Below, piece after piece: positions 19,461 through 28,356 of a stretch of 64,000 nt of DNA (within the stretch, counting starts at the first letter, position 1; each line of letters begins with the position of its first letter). Under the pieces are notes generated by a model. That model worked only from the letters and a program-made list of their open reading frames with translations, was not told where the DNA came from and ran no database searches. The translations under genes were made by a program, and so were the position numbers. The stretch is from the NCBI RefSeq assembly GCF_004004565.1, contig NZ_SACM01000001.1:310001-374000 (forward strand), given 5' to 3'. Source of the DNA: Inhella crocodyli (GTDB taxonomy: Bacteria > Pseudomonadota > Gammaproteobacteria > Burkholderiales > Burkholderiaceae_C).

Positions 19461-20585
19461 ATGACGAACGAAGCCATTCCGTCCCTGCTCAGCGGCGGCC
19501 ACATCCGAGCGAGCGTCAACGGGGCCTTGGGCTTGATCACCCTGGCGCGTCCCGAGGCCATGAATGCCCTGAGCGTGGCCATGGTGCGCGACCTGACCCA
19601 GGTGCTGAAGCACTGGGCGCAGCACCCTCAGGTGCAAGCCGTGGTGCTCATGGGGCAGGGACGCGACGCGCAAACGCCGGTCTTTTGCGCCGGCGGTGAC
19701 ATTCGCTTCTTCCACCGGGCCGCGCTCGCACGCGATCCCGACCTGGCGGCCTTCTTCACCGAGGAGTACGCGCTCAGTCATTTGATCCACCACTTTCCCA
19801 AGCCCACGATCGCCTTGATGGACGGCGTGGTCATGGGCGGGGGCATGGGGTTGGCCCAGGGCGCCAAGCTCCGGGTCGTCAGCGAGCGCAGTCGATTGGC
19901 CATGCCCGAGACCCAAATCGGCTTCTTCCCCGACGTGGGGGGCGGCTGGTTCCTGGGCCAATTGCCGGGGCACGTGGGCGAATGGCTGGCGCTGACCGGA
20001 CAAACCTTGGGCGCGGGCGACGCGGTGGAACTGGGACTGGCTGATGTGTTCGTTCCGGCTCAGGAGTGGGATGCCTTGCTCGACCGATTGCAGGGCGCGC
20101 CTCAGCCCCACGCCGAACACGTCGTGGCCACGGTGATGGAGCGGGCCGAGTTGGCACCGGATGCCGAACACCTGGCCCACCGGGCGCGCATCGACCGGCT
20201 TTTCGGTCAAGCGGACCTGGGCTCGATCCTGAATGCGGTGAGTGCCGACCAAGGCGACGCCTGGGGTTCGGATGTGCTCCAGCAACTCCAGCACAACAGC
20301 CCGCTGATGATGGCGGTCAGCTTGGCCCTGGTGCGCCGTGCTCGTCGTCTGGGCTTGGCCGATTGCTTGCGCCTTGAGCGGGTCCTGGCCCACCAGTGCT
20401 TTGCCAGCCACCAGGCTGGCGGTCACAGCGAAACGGTCGAAGGCATCCGCGCTTTGGCCGTGGACAAAGACCGGATGCCGCGTTGGCAGCCGCCCACGGT
20501 GGCGGACTTGAAGGCGTCGGCCGTCGAGGCCTTCTTCGCCGACCCTTGGCCCACTGGGGGCCATCCCTTGGCGGGCCTGGCCTAA
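19461..20585 (+). CDS. Enoyl-CoA hydratase/isomerase family, 3-hydroxyisobutyryl-CoA hydrolase-like
   Basis: The ATG at 19461 is four bases after the EamA stop. The 374-residue length and the C-terminal block LRLERVLAHQCF...ALAVDKDRMPRWQP match the HIBCH (ECH_2) subgroup rather than the 260-residue hydratases. Oxyanion-hole glycines appear in FCAGGDIRFF and VMGGGMGLAQG, and MPETQIGFFPDVGG carries the acidic residue used by the hydrolase. HIBCH cleaves 3-hydroxyisobutyryl-CoA in valine degradation. No other valine-pathway gene is nearby, so the pathway assignment is tentative. Its TAA stop overlaps the stop of the convergent oxidase gene. Confidence 0.85.
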   Translation: MTNEAIPSLLSGGHIRASVNGALGLITLARPEAMNALSVAMVRDLTQVLKHWAQHPQVQAVVLMGQGRDAQTPVFCAGGDIRFFHRAALARDPDLAAFFTEEYALSHLIHHFPKPTIALMDGVVMGGGMGLAQGAKLRVVSERSRLAMPETQIGFFPDVGGGWFLGQLPGHVGEWLALTGQTLGAGDAVELGLADVFVPAQEWDALLDRLQGAPQPHAEHVVATVMERAELAPDAEHLAHRARIDRLFGQADLGSILNAVSADQGDAWGSDVLQQLQHNSPLMMAVSLALVRRARRLGLADCLRLERVLAHQCFASHQAGGHSETVEGIRALAVDKDRMPRWQPPTVADLKASAVEAFFADPWPTGGHPLAGLA

Positions 20586-22186
20586 CGGTAGCGTCCTGGG
20601 GCGATCAGGCCCTGGGGGTCCAAACTGCGGTGAATGCGCTCCGACAGGGCGCAGCTTTCCGGGGCCAGTTGCCGGAGTGGCTCCATGCCCTGGATGGGAA
20701 ATCGGTACGGGAAAAAGCCGGCTTCGCGCCCGCGGGCCAGCAAGGCGTGCCAGCAGGCCTGCGCACGCGCGCAGGCTGCCGGGTCGGACCGGTCGAACAC
20801 CAAGGGCACGGTGCTGTCGAACACGCGGTCCCCCAGTGTGGTGAAGGTGATCAGCGGCTCCAGGCCGTGGGCCCGGGTGACCTCGCCGACCATCTCCGCG
20901 TACCGCCGCACGGCGTCGGCGCGCATCGGCACCAAGGGGGCGTACCAAATCAGGCCACAGCCGTCGGCTGCGGGGTTCTTGGGGCTGGCAGCGCGTTCGG
21001 GGTGGCGGTGCCGCCAATAGGCCAAGGGCAGGGCGGTCTCGTTCGGGCGGCCGGCGACCAACTCCAAGGAACTGCGCAGCGATTGCGTCAGCCTTTGCAG
21101 CCCGCGGCCCGATGCACCGGGCACCCACCGGGCCAGCCGCGCCAAGGTGTCGGCCCGCCGCGGCGTGACAAAGAGCAGGCGCGAGGCGATGCCGCCCAGC
21201 AACTGCCTCAACTCCGCCTGGGCTGCGCGGACCATGCGCCGGGTGCCGTAGAGCGTGGCGAATCCCGTCCAGGGGAACACCTGAAACTGTCGCCCCAGTG
21301 CTTGCAGCGTGGGGGCATCGATCAAGCCCTGAGCGTCCAGGTGATCCCAAGGGTAGGGGGCCGACATCGAGAGCACGCGGTGGCGGTTCATCAAGTTGAC
21401 GGCCCCGAGCGTAGGGTGAAGGCGTTGCATGGCCTGGCGAATGGCGACCGCCGCCGCTTCCAGCAGGGCTTCGTCCTTGAGGCTGAAGAGGCACACGGCC
21501 ACCGACTCCGGCCGGCGGGCCAGGGCGATCGACATCTGGGTGACGATCCCCAATCCGCTTTGCGTGAAGAGGCCCTGGGTGTACATGCCCAAGCCCCACC
21601 GAAACAAACTCGCCAATTCGGGCCCGCCCGCCTCGTGGAGCATGCCGCGGTGAACGGTGCCGTCGGCCAGCACCACCTCCATCCAGGTGACGGCGGCGAA
21701 ATGATCGGTGTGCGGCGTGACGCCGTAGCCGCGCTCCAATGCATTGGCCAACAGGCTGGCCGTGCCGCCAGCGCCCGACACCGGCACCAGGAAGTCATGC
21801 TGAGCCTGCGCCAGGAACTGGGCCAGGTCGGCCTGGGTGACCCCGGGCTCGACCGTCACCACGCCCAACTCTGCGTCGAAGGCCACGATGCGTCGCAATT
21901 CGCCCAGGTCCAAGATCACACAGCCGTGGTTCACTGGCAGCGCCGAGCCGTAGCCCCAGTTCCGTCCGGTGGAGATCGGGTGCACGGGCACGCCAAAGCG
22001 GCTTGCAATGCGCACGATCTCGGGCACTTGATCGGCCGAGGCGGCGCGCAATGCCCCGCCGAGTTGCCGCGTGGCGGCGGTGGTGTCGGCCCCGTAACGG
22101 GCCCAGGCCCGGTCGCCGTCGTCCACGCGAGGGGCGCCCAGCAATTGCCGCCAGGCGTCGAGGGCGTCGCGAAGGGAAGTCGTCAT
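20582..22186 (-). CDS. FAD-linked oxidase, 4-cresol dehydrogenase/vanillyl-alcohol oxidase-like
   Basis: I start at ATG 22186 (MTTSLRDALDAWRQLLGAP), giving 534 residues. The N-terminal FAD-binding type 4 domain contains PVHPISTGRNWGYGSALP and VVTVEPGVTQADLAQFL, with GAGGTASLLANALERGYG. The C-terminal cap domain ends in IHRSLDPQGLIAPGRY, typical of the p-cresol methylhydroxylase/vanillyl-alcohol oxidase group. The substrate is probably an aromatic or other alcohol, but no partner cytochrome is adjacent. It is divergent from the exopolysaccharide operon with about 195 bases between them, so the two may share a regulatory region. The last four bases overlap the convergent gene. Confidence 0.82.
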   Translation of the reverse strand: MTTSLRDALDAWRQLLGAPRVDDGDRAWARYGADTTAATRQLGGALRAASADQVPEIVRIASRFGVPVHPISTGRNWGYGSALPVNHGCVILDLGELRRIVAFDAELGVVTVEPGVTQADLAQFLAQAQHDFLVPVSGAGGTASLLANALERGYGVTPHTDHFAAVTWMEVVLADGTVHRGMLHEAGGPELASLFRWGLGMYTQGLFTQSGLGIVTQMSIALARRPESVAVCLFSLKDEALLEAAAVAIRQAMQRLHPTLGAVNLMNRHRVLSMSAPYPWDHLDAQGLIDAPTLQALGRQFQVFPWTGFATLYGTRRMVRAAQAELRQLLGGIASRLLFVTPRRADTLARLARWVPGASGRGLQRLTQSLRSSLELVAGRPNETALPLAYWRHRHPERAASPKNPAADGCGLIWYAPLVPMRADAVRRYAEMVGEVTRAHGLEPLITFTTLGDRVFDSTVPLVFDRSDPAACARAQACWHALLARGREAGFFPYRFPIQGMEPLRQLAPESCALSERIHRSLDPQGLIAPGRYR

Positions 22187-22381
22187 GCCGAAGCGCGCCT
22201 CGGCGGCACCCCCGTGAACAAGGTCCCGAAACCGGGGCCATGAGACTGGGGGAACCCCCGAGATGGATGGGTTGTGGAGGGCCAAGCGTACACGGCGACA
22301 AGGGGGGTGTATGGCATCATGAATCCCAGTCGTCAGGGGCCGATGGGGCCCTGTTCTGCACGGCGCACAACGAGGAAGAAC

Positions 22382-23017
22382 ATGGGCGTACAACAGCTTG
22401 GATTTGCATCGATGCGGCGTGTTTTGGCCGCGGCCGCGGTGGTGTCGACCGCTTGGTTGACCGGGTGCGCAACGGCCGACCTGCCGCCGGCGCCGGCCAA
22501 TGCCGAAGTCGACAACTACAGCTACATCATCGGGCCGGGCGACACGATCAACGTCGTGGTCTGGCGCAACCCCGAGCTGAGCACCGCGACCCCCGTTCGT
22601 CCGGACGGCAAGATCGCCGCCCCCCTGGTGGACGAACTCAAGGTGGCTGGCAAGAATTCCATCGAGGTGGCGCGCGACATCGAAAAGGTGTTGAGCAAGT
22701 ACGTCCGCGATCCGGTGGTGACGGTCGTGGTCACGGGCTTCGTGGGGCCATACAGCCAACAGATCCGTGTGGTGGGCGAAGCGGCCAAGCCGCAGTTCCT
22801 GCCTTACAAGCAAGACATGACCCTGCTGGACGTGATGATCGCCGTGGGCGGTTTGACCGATTTCGCCGACGGCAACTCGGCCACGATCCTGCGCTCGGCC
22901 GAAGGCAACAAGCAGTACTCGGTGCGCCTGAAGGATTTGATCAAGCGCGGCGATGTGTCGGCCAACGTGCAGGTGCGGCCGGGCGACATCCTCATCATTC
23001 CTCAGAGCATTTTCTGA
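22382..23017 (+). CDS. Exopolysaccharide export lipoprotein, XrtA/PEP-CTERM system (EpsE/Wza-like)
   Basis: The start at ATG 22382 is chosen because GAGGAAG lies six bases upstream; ATG 22412 is an alternative that still keeps the signal. The product has 211 residues. A signal sequence ends in the lipobox LTGC, with lipidation at C29. A polysaccharide-export domain follows (YIIGPGDTINVVVWRNPELS, VRPDGKIAAPLVDELKVAG), then an SLBB-like repeat (IRVVGEAAKPQFLPYKQDMTLLDVMIAVGG) and VRPGDILIIPQSIF at the end. It is the short outer-membrane export protein recalled as TIGR03027 and is the first gene of the plus-strand exopolysaccharide operon. Confidence 0.93.
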   Translation: MGVQQLGFASMRRVLAAAAVVSTAWLTGCATADLPPAPANAEVDNYSYIIGPGDTINVVVWRNPELSTATPVRPDGKIAAPLVDELKVAGKNSIEVARDIEKVLSKYVRDPVVTVVVTGFVGPYSQQIRVVGEAAKPQFLPYKQDMTLLDVMIAVGGLTDFADGNSATILRSAEGNKQYSVRLKDLIKRGDVSANVQVRPGDILIIPQSIF

Positions 23018-23038
23018 GCGTCGTCAGGGTTTGAACGG

Positions 23039-23063
23039 CGGCGCGCTGGCCTCCAGCGCGCCG
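23039..23063 (+). terminator. Strong intra-operon hairpin
   Basis: CGGCGCGCTGG at 23039-23049 pairs perfectly with CCAGCGCGCCG at 23053-23063 around a three-base CCT loop, then GTGTTTC. It lies between the export lipoprotein and chain-length genes. It may reduce read-through or protect the mRNA 3' end. The T run is weak, so full termination is unlikely. Confidence 0.5.
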
Positions 23064-23088
23064 TGTTTCTTGGGGCCAAGGGCTTTTC

Positions 23089-24666
23089 ATGGATCTGTTG
23101 CTGAACCAAATGCTCGCGCTTGCGCGCCGGGTGTGGAAGTACCGCTGGCTGGGCTTGGCCCTGGGCTGGGCGGTGGGCGTGGTGGGCCTGGTGGTCGCGT
23201 TCGTGGTGCCGAACCGCTACGAGGCGAGCGCCAAGATCTACGTCGACACGCAGTCGATCTTGAAGCCCTTGATGGCCGGCTTGACGGTGCCGCAGAACGT
23301 GGACCAGCAGGTCACCATGCTGAGTCGCACCCTGATCAGTCGCCCGAACATCGAGAAACTCATCCGCATGGCGGACTTGGATTTGAAGAAGCACACCAAG
23401 GCCGAGCAGGAGGCGCTGATCGACAGTTTGATGAATAACCTGTCGATTGCCACCACGGGCCGCGACAACCTCTACACGCTGGCGTACAAGGACCAAAAGC
23501 CCGAAACCGCGAAGCGCGTGGTGCAGTCTCTCGTGTCGATCTTCGTCGAGTCGTCCTTGGGCGCGACGCGCAAGGACACGGCCACGGCCACGACCTTCAT
23601 CAACGAACAGATCAAGAACTACGAAGCCAAGTTGGAAGAGGCCGAAACGCGCATGAAGGAGTTCCGCTTGCGCAACATCGACCTTATGGAAGGCGGCGGC
23701 AAGGACTCGGCAGGCCGCTTGGCCGAAATGCGGGCCCAACTCGACCAGGCCAAGTTGCAATTGCGCGAGGCCGAGCAGGCCCGCGACGCGGCCAAGGCCC
23801 AGATGGAAGGCGAACGCGCCCGCGCTGCCGACCAGACCACGCAGTCCTTGTTGCAGGAATCGGCCGCGAACGTGTCGACCCCGGAAATCGATGGGCGCTT
23901 GGAAGGCCTGCGCCGCGGCTTGGACGGTCTGCTGCAGCGTTTCACCGAGCAGCACCCCGATGTCGTCGCCACCCGCCGCTTGATTCGCGATTTGGAAGAG
24001 CAGAAAAAGCGCGAAGTGGCCCAACTGCGCAAGTTGGCCTTGAACGCGCCCGGCGGCGGTCCGAACCAGACCATGATCCAGCAGGAGATGGGACGCATGC
24101 TGGCCGCCGCAGAGGTGCAGGTGGCCGGCCTGCGCGCCCGGGTGGCCGAGTACCAATCTCGCTATGCGCAGTCCCTGGAGTTGATGAAGACTGCGCCGCA
24201 GATCGAGGCCGAGGCGGCCCAGCTGAACCGCGACTACGCGGTGCACAAGAAGAACTACGACGACCTGGTGGCCCGCCGCGAGGCGGCGGCGATTTCGGGC
24301 GAACTGGACGTGGCCTCGGGCGTGGCCGATTTCCGCCTGATCGAGCCGCCCCGCGTGACCCCGCAGCCCGTGGCCCCCAACCGCTACCTTCTGCTGGCGC
24401 TGGGCTTGGCCGCCTCGCTGGGCGTGGCCCTGTTCACGGCCTTCGCCGCGAGCCAGTTGCGCCCGGTGTTCTTCGACCCGAACGAATTGCGCAACAAGAC
24501 CGAACTGCCAATCTTGGGTGTGGTGTCGCGCATCATGAGCGACGCCGAGCTGCGCAAGCGTCGTGTGGACCGCGTGCGCGTGCTCGCGGCGGCCAGCGGG
24601 CTGGTCTTGATGTACGGCTTGGCCATGGCGGTCCTGTTCGTGCTGCAAGCCCGCCAGATTGCTTGA
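23089..24666 (+). CDS. XrtA-system polysaccharide chain-length determinant (Wzz/GumC-like)
   Basis: The 525-residue product is an inner-membrane polysaccharide co-polymerase. A first membrane segment lies near residues 20-40 and is followed by the Wzz motif VPNRYEASAKIYVDT. A long periplasmic coiled coil spans about 170-410. Membrane segments follow near 430 (LLLALGLAASLGVALFTAF) and at the C-terminus (LAAASGLVLMYGLAMAVLFVL). It lacks a kinase domain, which is encoded by the next gene. The pattern matches the family recalled as TIGR03007 (EpsF of methanolan synthesis). It sets polymer length together with the tyrosine kinase. The gene follows a strong hairpin. Confidence 0.93.
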   Translation: MDLLLNQMLALARRVWKYRWLGLALGWAVGVVGLVVAFVVPNRYEASAKIYVDTQSILKPLMAGLTVPQNVDQQVTMLSRTLISRPNIEKLIRMADLDLKKHTKAEQEALIDSLMNNLSIATTGRDNLYTLAYKDQKPETAKRVVQSLVSIFVESSLGATRKDTATATTFINEQIKNYEAKLEEAETRMKEFRLRNIDLMEGGGKDSAGRLAEMRAQLDQAKLQLREAEQARDAAKAQMEGERARAADQTTQSLLQESAANVSTPEIDGRLEGLRRGLDGLLQRFTEQHPDVVATRRLIRDLEEQKKREVAQLRKLALNAPGGGPNQTMIQQEMGRMLAAAEVQVAGLRARVAEYQSRYAQSLELMKTAPQIEAEAAQLNRDYAVHKKNYDDLVARREAAAISGELDVASGVADFRLIEPPRVTPQPVAPNRYLLLALGLAASLGVALFTAFAASQLRPVFFDPNELRNKTELPILGVVSRIMSDAELRKRRVDRVRVLAAASGLVLMYGLAMAVLFVLQARQIA

Positions 24667-24678
24667 GGAGTTTCTGAC

Positions 24679-25644
24679 ATGGCCAGTTTGATCGAGCAAG
24701 CCGCCGAACGATTGGAGCAACTGCGCCAAGCCGGCGCCGTGATGCCCCCCGCCACCGAACCCGTCAGCCACGCGCCAGCGCCGGCACTGCAGCAGGCCGC
24801 ACGCCCCGCTGTGGCCGCGACCGCGCCCGAACCTGCGAAGCGGCCCACGTCTGCCGACGCTTCGGGGGACGCCCAAAGGGCGTCGAAGTCCGTGGAGCTC
24901 AACCTGGCCAGCCTGGCCGTGATGGGTTTTCTGACGCCCGGTTCGCCACGCACGGCCATGGCCGACCAGTACCGCGTGATCAAGCGCCCCTTGATCAAGA
25001 ACGCTGTGGGGCAGGGCGCCGCCACGCTGAACCACGCCAACCTGATCATGGTGACCAGCGCCCTGGCCGGGGAAGGCAAGAGCTTCACCTCGCTGAACCT
25101 GGCCATGAGCATGGCGGCCGAGTTGGACCACACGGTCATGCTGGTCGATGCCGACGTGGCCCGCCCCTCTTTGTTGCGCATGCTGGGCCTGCCGCCCGGC
25201 CCGGGCCTTCTGGACGTGTTGGAAGGCCAAGCGGAGATGACCGATGTCCTGCTGCGCACCAACATCGACAAGCTCACCCTGTTGCCCAGCGGCACGCCGC
25301 ACCCCCGCGCCACCGAACTGCTGGCCAGTGAGGCCATGCACGACCTGCTCGACGACATGGCCCGCCGCTACCCGGACCGGATCATCGTGTTCGATTCGCC
25401 GCCCCTGTTGCTGACGACGGAATCGCGCGTGCTGGCCACGCAGATGGGGCAAATCGTCATCGTGGTCGCCGCCGAAGCCACGCCGCACAACGCGGTTCAG
25501 CAGGCGCTGGCCACCATCGAGAACTGCCCTGTCAAGATGATGCTGCTCAACCAGGTGCGTGGCGACGCCAACGGTGCCTACGGTTACGGCTATGGCTACG
25601 GCTATGGCTACGAGCACGAAGAGGCGGCGGCCCGTGCGGGTTGA
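24679..25644 (+). CDS. XrtA-associated tyrosine autokinase (BY-kinase, EpsG/CpsD-like)
   Basis: This cytoplasmic BY-kinase regulates polymer assembly through its phosphorylation state. The 321-residue product has an Ala/Pro-rich N-terminal linker of about 90 residues. Walker A is ALAGEGKS at 128-135, Walker A' is VDADVARPS and Walker B is IIVFDSPPLL. The C-terminus is an alternating Gly-Tyr tract with six tyrosines at 301, 303, 305, 307, 309 and 311, the expected autophosphorylation cluster. It is encoded by two perfect 12-base repeats. The gene starts 12 bases after the chain-length gene, which supplies the membrane activator domain. Its end overlaps the next gene by 11 bases. Confidence 0.93.
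   Translation: MASLIEQAAERLEQLRQAGAVMPPATEPVSHAPAPALQQAARPAVAATAPEPAKRPTSADASGDAQRASKSVELNLASLAVMGFLTPGSPRTAMADQYRVIKRPLIKNAVGQGAATLNHANLIMVTSALAGEGKSFTSLNLAMSMAAELDHTVMLVDADVARPSLLRMLGLPPGPGLLDVLEGQAEMTDVLLRTNIDKLTLLPSGTPHPRATELLASEAMHDLLDDMARRYPDRIIVFDSPPLLLTTESRVLATQMGQIVIVVAAEATPHNAVQQALATIENCPVKMMLLNQVRGDANGAYGYGYGYGYGYEHEEAAARAG
25588..25611 (+). repeat. Two tandem 12-bp repeats coding Gly-Tyr-Gly-Tyr
   Basis: GGCTATGGCTAC occurs twice head to tail at 25588-25599 and 25600-25611, preceded by a diverged half copy. Gain or loss of one unit keeps the frame and changes the number of tyrosines in the kinase tail by two. Confidence 0.85.
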
Positions 25645-27235
25645 CACTTCCTGGCGCTTCACCTGGCGAGGTCTCCTGGCCTTGGCCGGGGCGCTGCAAT
25701 GCGGCGTGGGGCAGGCTCAGGCCGTGTTGGGCCCCACCGATGGGGCGGGTCTGGGGCAGGCCGCGGCTTCGGCCGACGAGAGCGGGACCGGCACGCGCCG
25801 CAGCGCACCGGTGGCTTGGCGCTTGGAGTCGTCTGTCATGGTGTCGGACAACCTCGGCGCCCGACCCAGTGCCGAAGGCAAAGACGGGGGTTCGATGCTC
25901 CGGGTGGCGCCGGGCGTGCGGTACGCACACCGCGGGGCCCAAGCGCAGTGGCAAGTCGATTACAGCCTGCAGGGCCAGCGCTACGTTCGCACCGAGCAGC
26001 AAGGCAAACCCTTCCAGAACAACCTGCGGGCCAGCGGCAATGCGCAGTTTTTCGGCTCAGCCCTGACCCTCGAGGGCCAGGCCAGCATTGCGCAGCGCAC
26101 ACGCTCGGCCTTTGACGTGCAACGCACCTTCGGGGAGTCGGCCCTGGGGGAAACGAGCGAAGTTGGCACCCTCTCTGTGGGGCCGAGCCTGAAGTGGCGC
26201 ATGGGCGAGCAATGGCGAGGCCGCCTGTCGCACAGCAGTACCGTGACCCGCGCCCGCGGCACCCAAACCGGCGATGCCAACGGCCAGAACACGCAACTGA
26301 CCCTGGAGCAGGCGCAGCGCGCTTTGCTGACGTGGGGCGCGCAGTTCAGCCACCAAACGTCCAACGCGGTGGAGGGGCGGGACACCGCGACCACCCAAGC
26401 CCGCGTGAACCTGACCTGGAAGCCGGACGTGGATTGGTCCGTGGGCGGGCACGGCGGGCGTGAGCGCAGCAACCTGCAGTCGACCGAGCAGGCCACGGGG
26501 GCGCTTTACGGCCTCAACGTCGCGTGGTCGCCCACGCCGCGCACCCGTGCCCAAATGAGCGGCGAGCACCGGGTGGTGGGCAACTTCCACACCCTGAGCC
26601 TCGATCACCGCTTCAGCCGTGCGGCCATTCGGCTCAGCGACTCGCGCACGGTCAACCAAGTGGGGTTCGTGGGCGGCGCCACGGGCACCACCAATTACGA
26701 CTTGATCGCGGCCCAGTTGGGCACGCAGGTCTCCGACCCGGTCGAGCGCGATTTGCTGGTGCGGCAGCGGCTCGCGGAGCTGGGCCTGTCCCCCGATGCG
26801 CTCGTGGCCAATGGCTTCCTGAGCAGCCAGCCCTCGGTGTCCCGTTCACGCCTCCTGGGACTGACCTACCAGCAGCAGCGGGCCCTGTGGACCCTGAACC
26901 TGACCCAAACACGGACCTCCCGTTTGGTGGCGGGCGGCTTGGGCAGCGAAGACTTGGCCAATTCGGCCTTCGTGCAATCCAATAGCGCGCAGGGCGGTCT
27001 GACGTACCGCTTGACGCCCATGAGTGCCGTGCGGCTCCAGGCTTCCTGGCAGCGCAACGAAGGCGAGAACGCCGCCTTGCAACGCAATGAGTTGCGCACC
27101 CTGGTGGTCGGGTGGCAGTGGCGACTGGGCCCCAGCGTCCAAGTGGCCACGGGCTTGCGCCACACCGAGTTCGACTCGCCGGCCCGTCCTTTCACCGAAA
27201 ACGCGGTCCTTCTGACCGTGGAACAGCGGCTCTGA
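25634..27235 (+). CDS. XrtA/PEP-CTERM system-associated outer membrane protein (TIGR03016-like)
   Basis: I choose GTG 25634, which overlaps the kinase by 11 bases and begins a clean signal peptide (RFTWRGLLALAGALQCGVGQAQA); ATG 25559 would add a low-complexity stretch. The 533-residue mature protein is rich in alternating short beta strands with aromatic girdle residues, as in large outer-membrane barrels. Examples are YAHRGAQAQWQVDYSLQGQ and VATGLRHTEFDSPARPF, and the C-terminal strand ends AVLLTVEQRL. This family is found beside exosortase A and may form the outer-membrane exit for the polymer or help assembly. The role is inferred from context only. Confidence 0.85.
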   Translation: MRVDTSWRFTWRGLLALAGALQCGVGQAQAVLGPTDGAGLGQAAASADESGTGTRRSAPVAWRLESSVMVSDNLGARPSAEGKDGGSMLRVAPGVRYAHRGAQAQWQVDYSLQGQRYVRTEQQGKPFQNNLRASGNAQFFGSALTLEGQASIAQRTRSAFDVQRTFGESALGETSEVGTLSVGPSLKWRMGEQWRGRLSHSSTVTRARGTQTGDANGQNTQLTLEQAQRALLTWGAQFSHQTSNAVEGRDTATTQARVNLTWKPDVDWSVGGHGGRERSNLQSTEQATGALYGLNVAWSPTPRTRAQMSGEHRVVGNFHTLSLDHRFSRAAIRLSDSRTVNQVGFVGGATGTTNYDLIAAQLGTQVSDPVERDLLVRQRLAELGLSPDALVANGFLSSQPSVSRSRLLGLTYQQQRALWTLNLTQTRTSRLVAGGLGSEDLANSAFVQSNSAQGGLTYRLTPMSAVRLQASWQRNEGENAALQRNELRTLVVGWQWRLGPSVQVATGLRHTEFDSPARPFTENAVLLTVEQRL

Positions 27236-27237
27236 GC

Positions 27238-28356
27238 ATGTACGAAGCGTTTTACGGGCTCACGGCCAAGCCCTTCCAACTGAGCCCCGATCCGAGCTTT
27301 TACTTCGGCTCCAAGCAACACCGTCGGGCCAAGGCCTACCTGGACTACGGCGTGTTGCGCAACGATGGCTTCATCGTCATCACCGGAGAGATTGGCGCCG
27401 GCAAAACGACCCTGCTGCGGGGCTTGCTGGAGTCGCTCGGGGGTGGCCAGCAGGTGGTGATCGGCAACATCGTCACGACCCAACTCGACGCCGAGGACAC
27501 CCTGCGCATGGTGGCCGCGGCGTTTGGCGTGCGGGCCAAAGAGGTCAACAAGTCCGACATCCTGATGTCGCTCGAGGCCTTCTTCGTCTCGCAAGTTAGC
27601 CAAGGCAAGCGCTGCTTGCTGGTGGTGGATGAAGCGCAGAACCTGACCGCGAAGGCGGTGGAAGAGTTGCGCATGCTGTCGAACTTCCAGTTCGGCAACC
27701 AGTCCTTGCTGCAAACCTTCCTCGTGGGGCAGCCTGAGTTCCGCCAGATTTTGCAGCGGCCAGAAATGGAGCAGTTCCGCCAGCGCGTGGCGGCCACCTG
27801 CCACATCGGTCCGCTCGACGAAGAGGAAACCCAGCGCTACATCGAGCACCGCTTGAAGTGCGCCGGCTCGACCGACAAGCCGGAGATCGATGCCGAGGCC
27901 TACCTGGTCATCCACCGCGCCACGGGCGGCATCCCCCGCCGCATCAATACCCTGGCCGACCGCTTGCTGCTGCTGGGCTTCATGAACGGCAAGGTGCGCC
28001 TGGAGTTGGCCGACGTCAACGAGGTGCTCAAGGACCTGACGCAGGAACACGCGTTGCCTCCGCCGTCCAAGCCCATGCCATTGGCGGGCGACGCTTCAGA
28101 GCCCGATTCGCAGATCGACCTCGACCTGGACCTGTCACGCCCGCAAAACCTGCCGGGCGCCACGCTCCAGCAGTTCCAGCGCCAACTGGAAGGCCAGGTG
28201 GGCGACCTGCACGCCGATCGCCTGTTGCGCCTGGAGCGCAGCCTGCTGCGGCTGGAGCGCATCAATTTGCAGAACCTGAAGATGCTGCAGCGCCTGGTGA
28301 AGGCCTTGCAGCAACCCGACGCCACCAGCGCCCATGACAACGTCACCACGCACTGA
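27238..28356 (+). CDS. XrtA system AAA ATPase (ExeA/GspA-like, TIGR03015)
   Basis: The start MYEAFYGLTAKPFQLSPDPSF is the family signature and lies two bases after the previous stop. The product has 372 residues. Walker A is GEIGAGKT at 50-57 and Walker B is LLVVDEAQNL. The sensor region FLVGQPEFRQIL and the arginine-rich TGGIPRRINTLADRLLL follow. After residue 280 comes a linker and a helical Leu/Arg-rich tail (LLRLERSLLRLERINLQNL) that is probably a coiled coil. It lacks the peptidoglycan-binding domain of ExeA. It is thought to energise assembly of the exosortase-linked export apparatus. The 3' end overlaps the deacetylase gene by 23 bases. Confidence 0.92.
   Translation: MYEAFYGLTAKPFQLSPDPSFYFGSKQHRRAKAYLDYGVLRNDGFIVITGEIGAGKTTLLRGLLESLGGGQQVVIGNIVTTQLDAEDTLRMVAAAFGVRAKEVNKSDILMSLEAFFVSQVSQGKRCLLVVDEAQNLTAKAVEELRMLSNFQFGNQSLLQTFLVGQPEFRQILQRPEMEQFRQRVAATCHIGPLDEEETQRYIEHRLKCAGSTDKPEIDAEAYLVIHRATGGIPRRINTLADRLLLLGFMNGKVRLELADVNEVLKDLTQEHALPPPSKPMPLAGDASEPDSQIDLDLDLSRPQNLPGATLQQFQRQLEGQVGDLHADRLLRLERSLLRLERINLQNLKMLQRLVKALQQPDATSAHDNVTTH

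Noticed and set aside
22187-22381. Sigma-70 promoter or small gene before the export lipoprotein.
   Set aside because: No convincing -35/-10 pair was visible, and the short frames there are only upstream extensions without similarity.
23002-25662. An 886-codon minus-strand open frame opposite the chain-length and kinase genes.
   Set aside because: Both sense genes have clear motifs in the expected order; the antisense protein has none.
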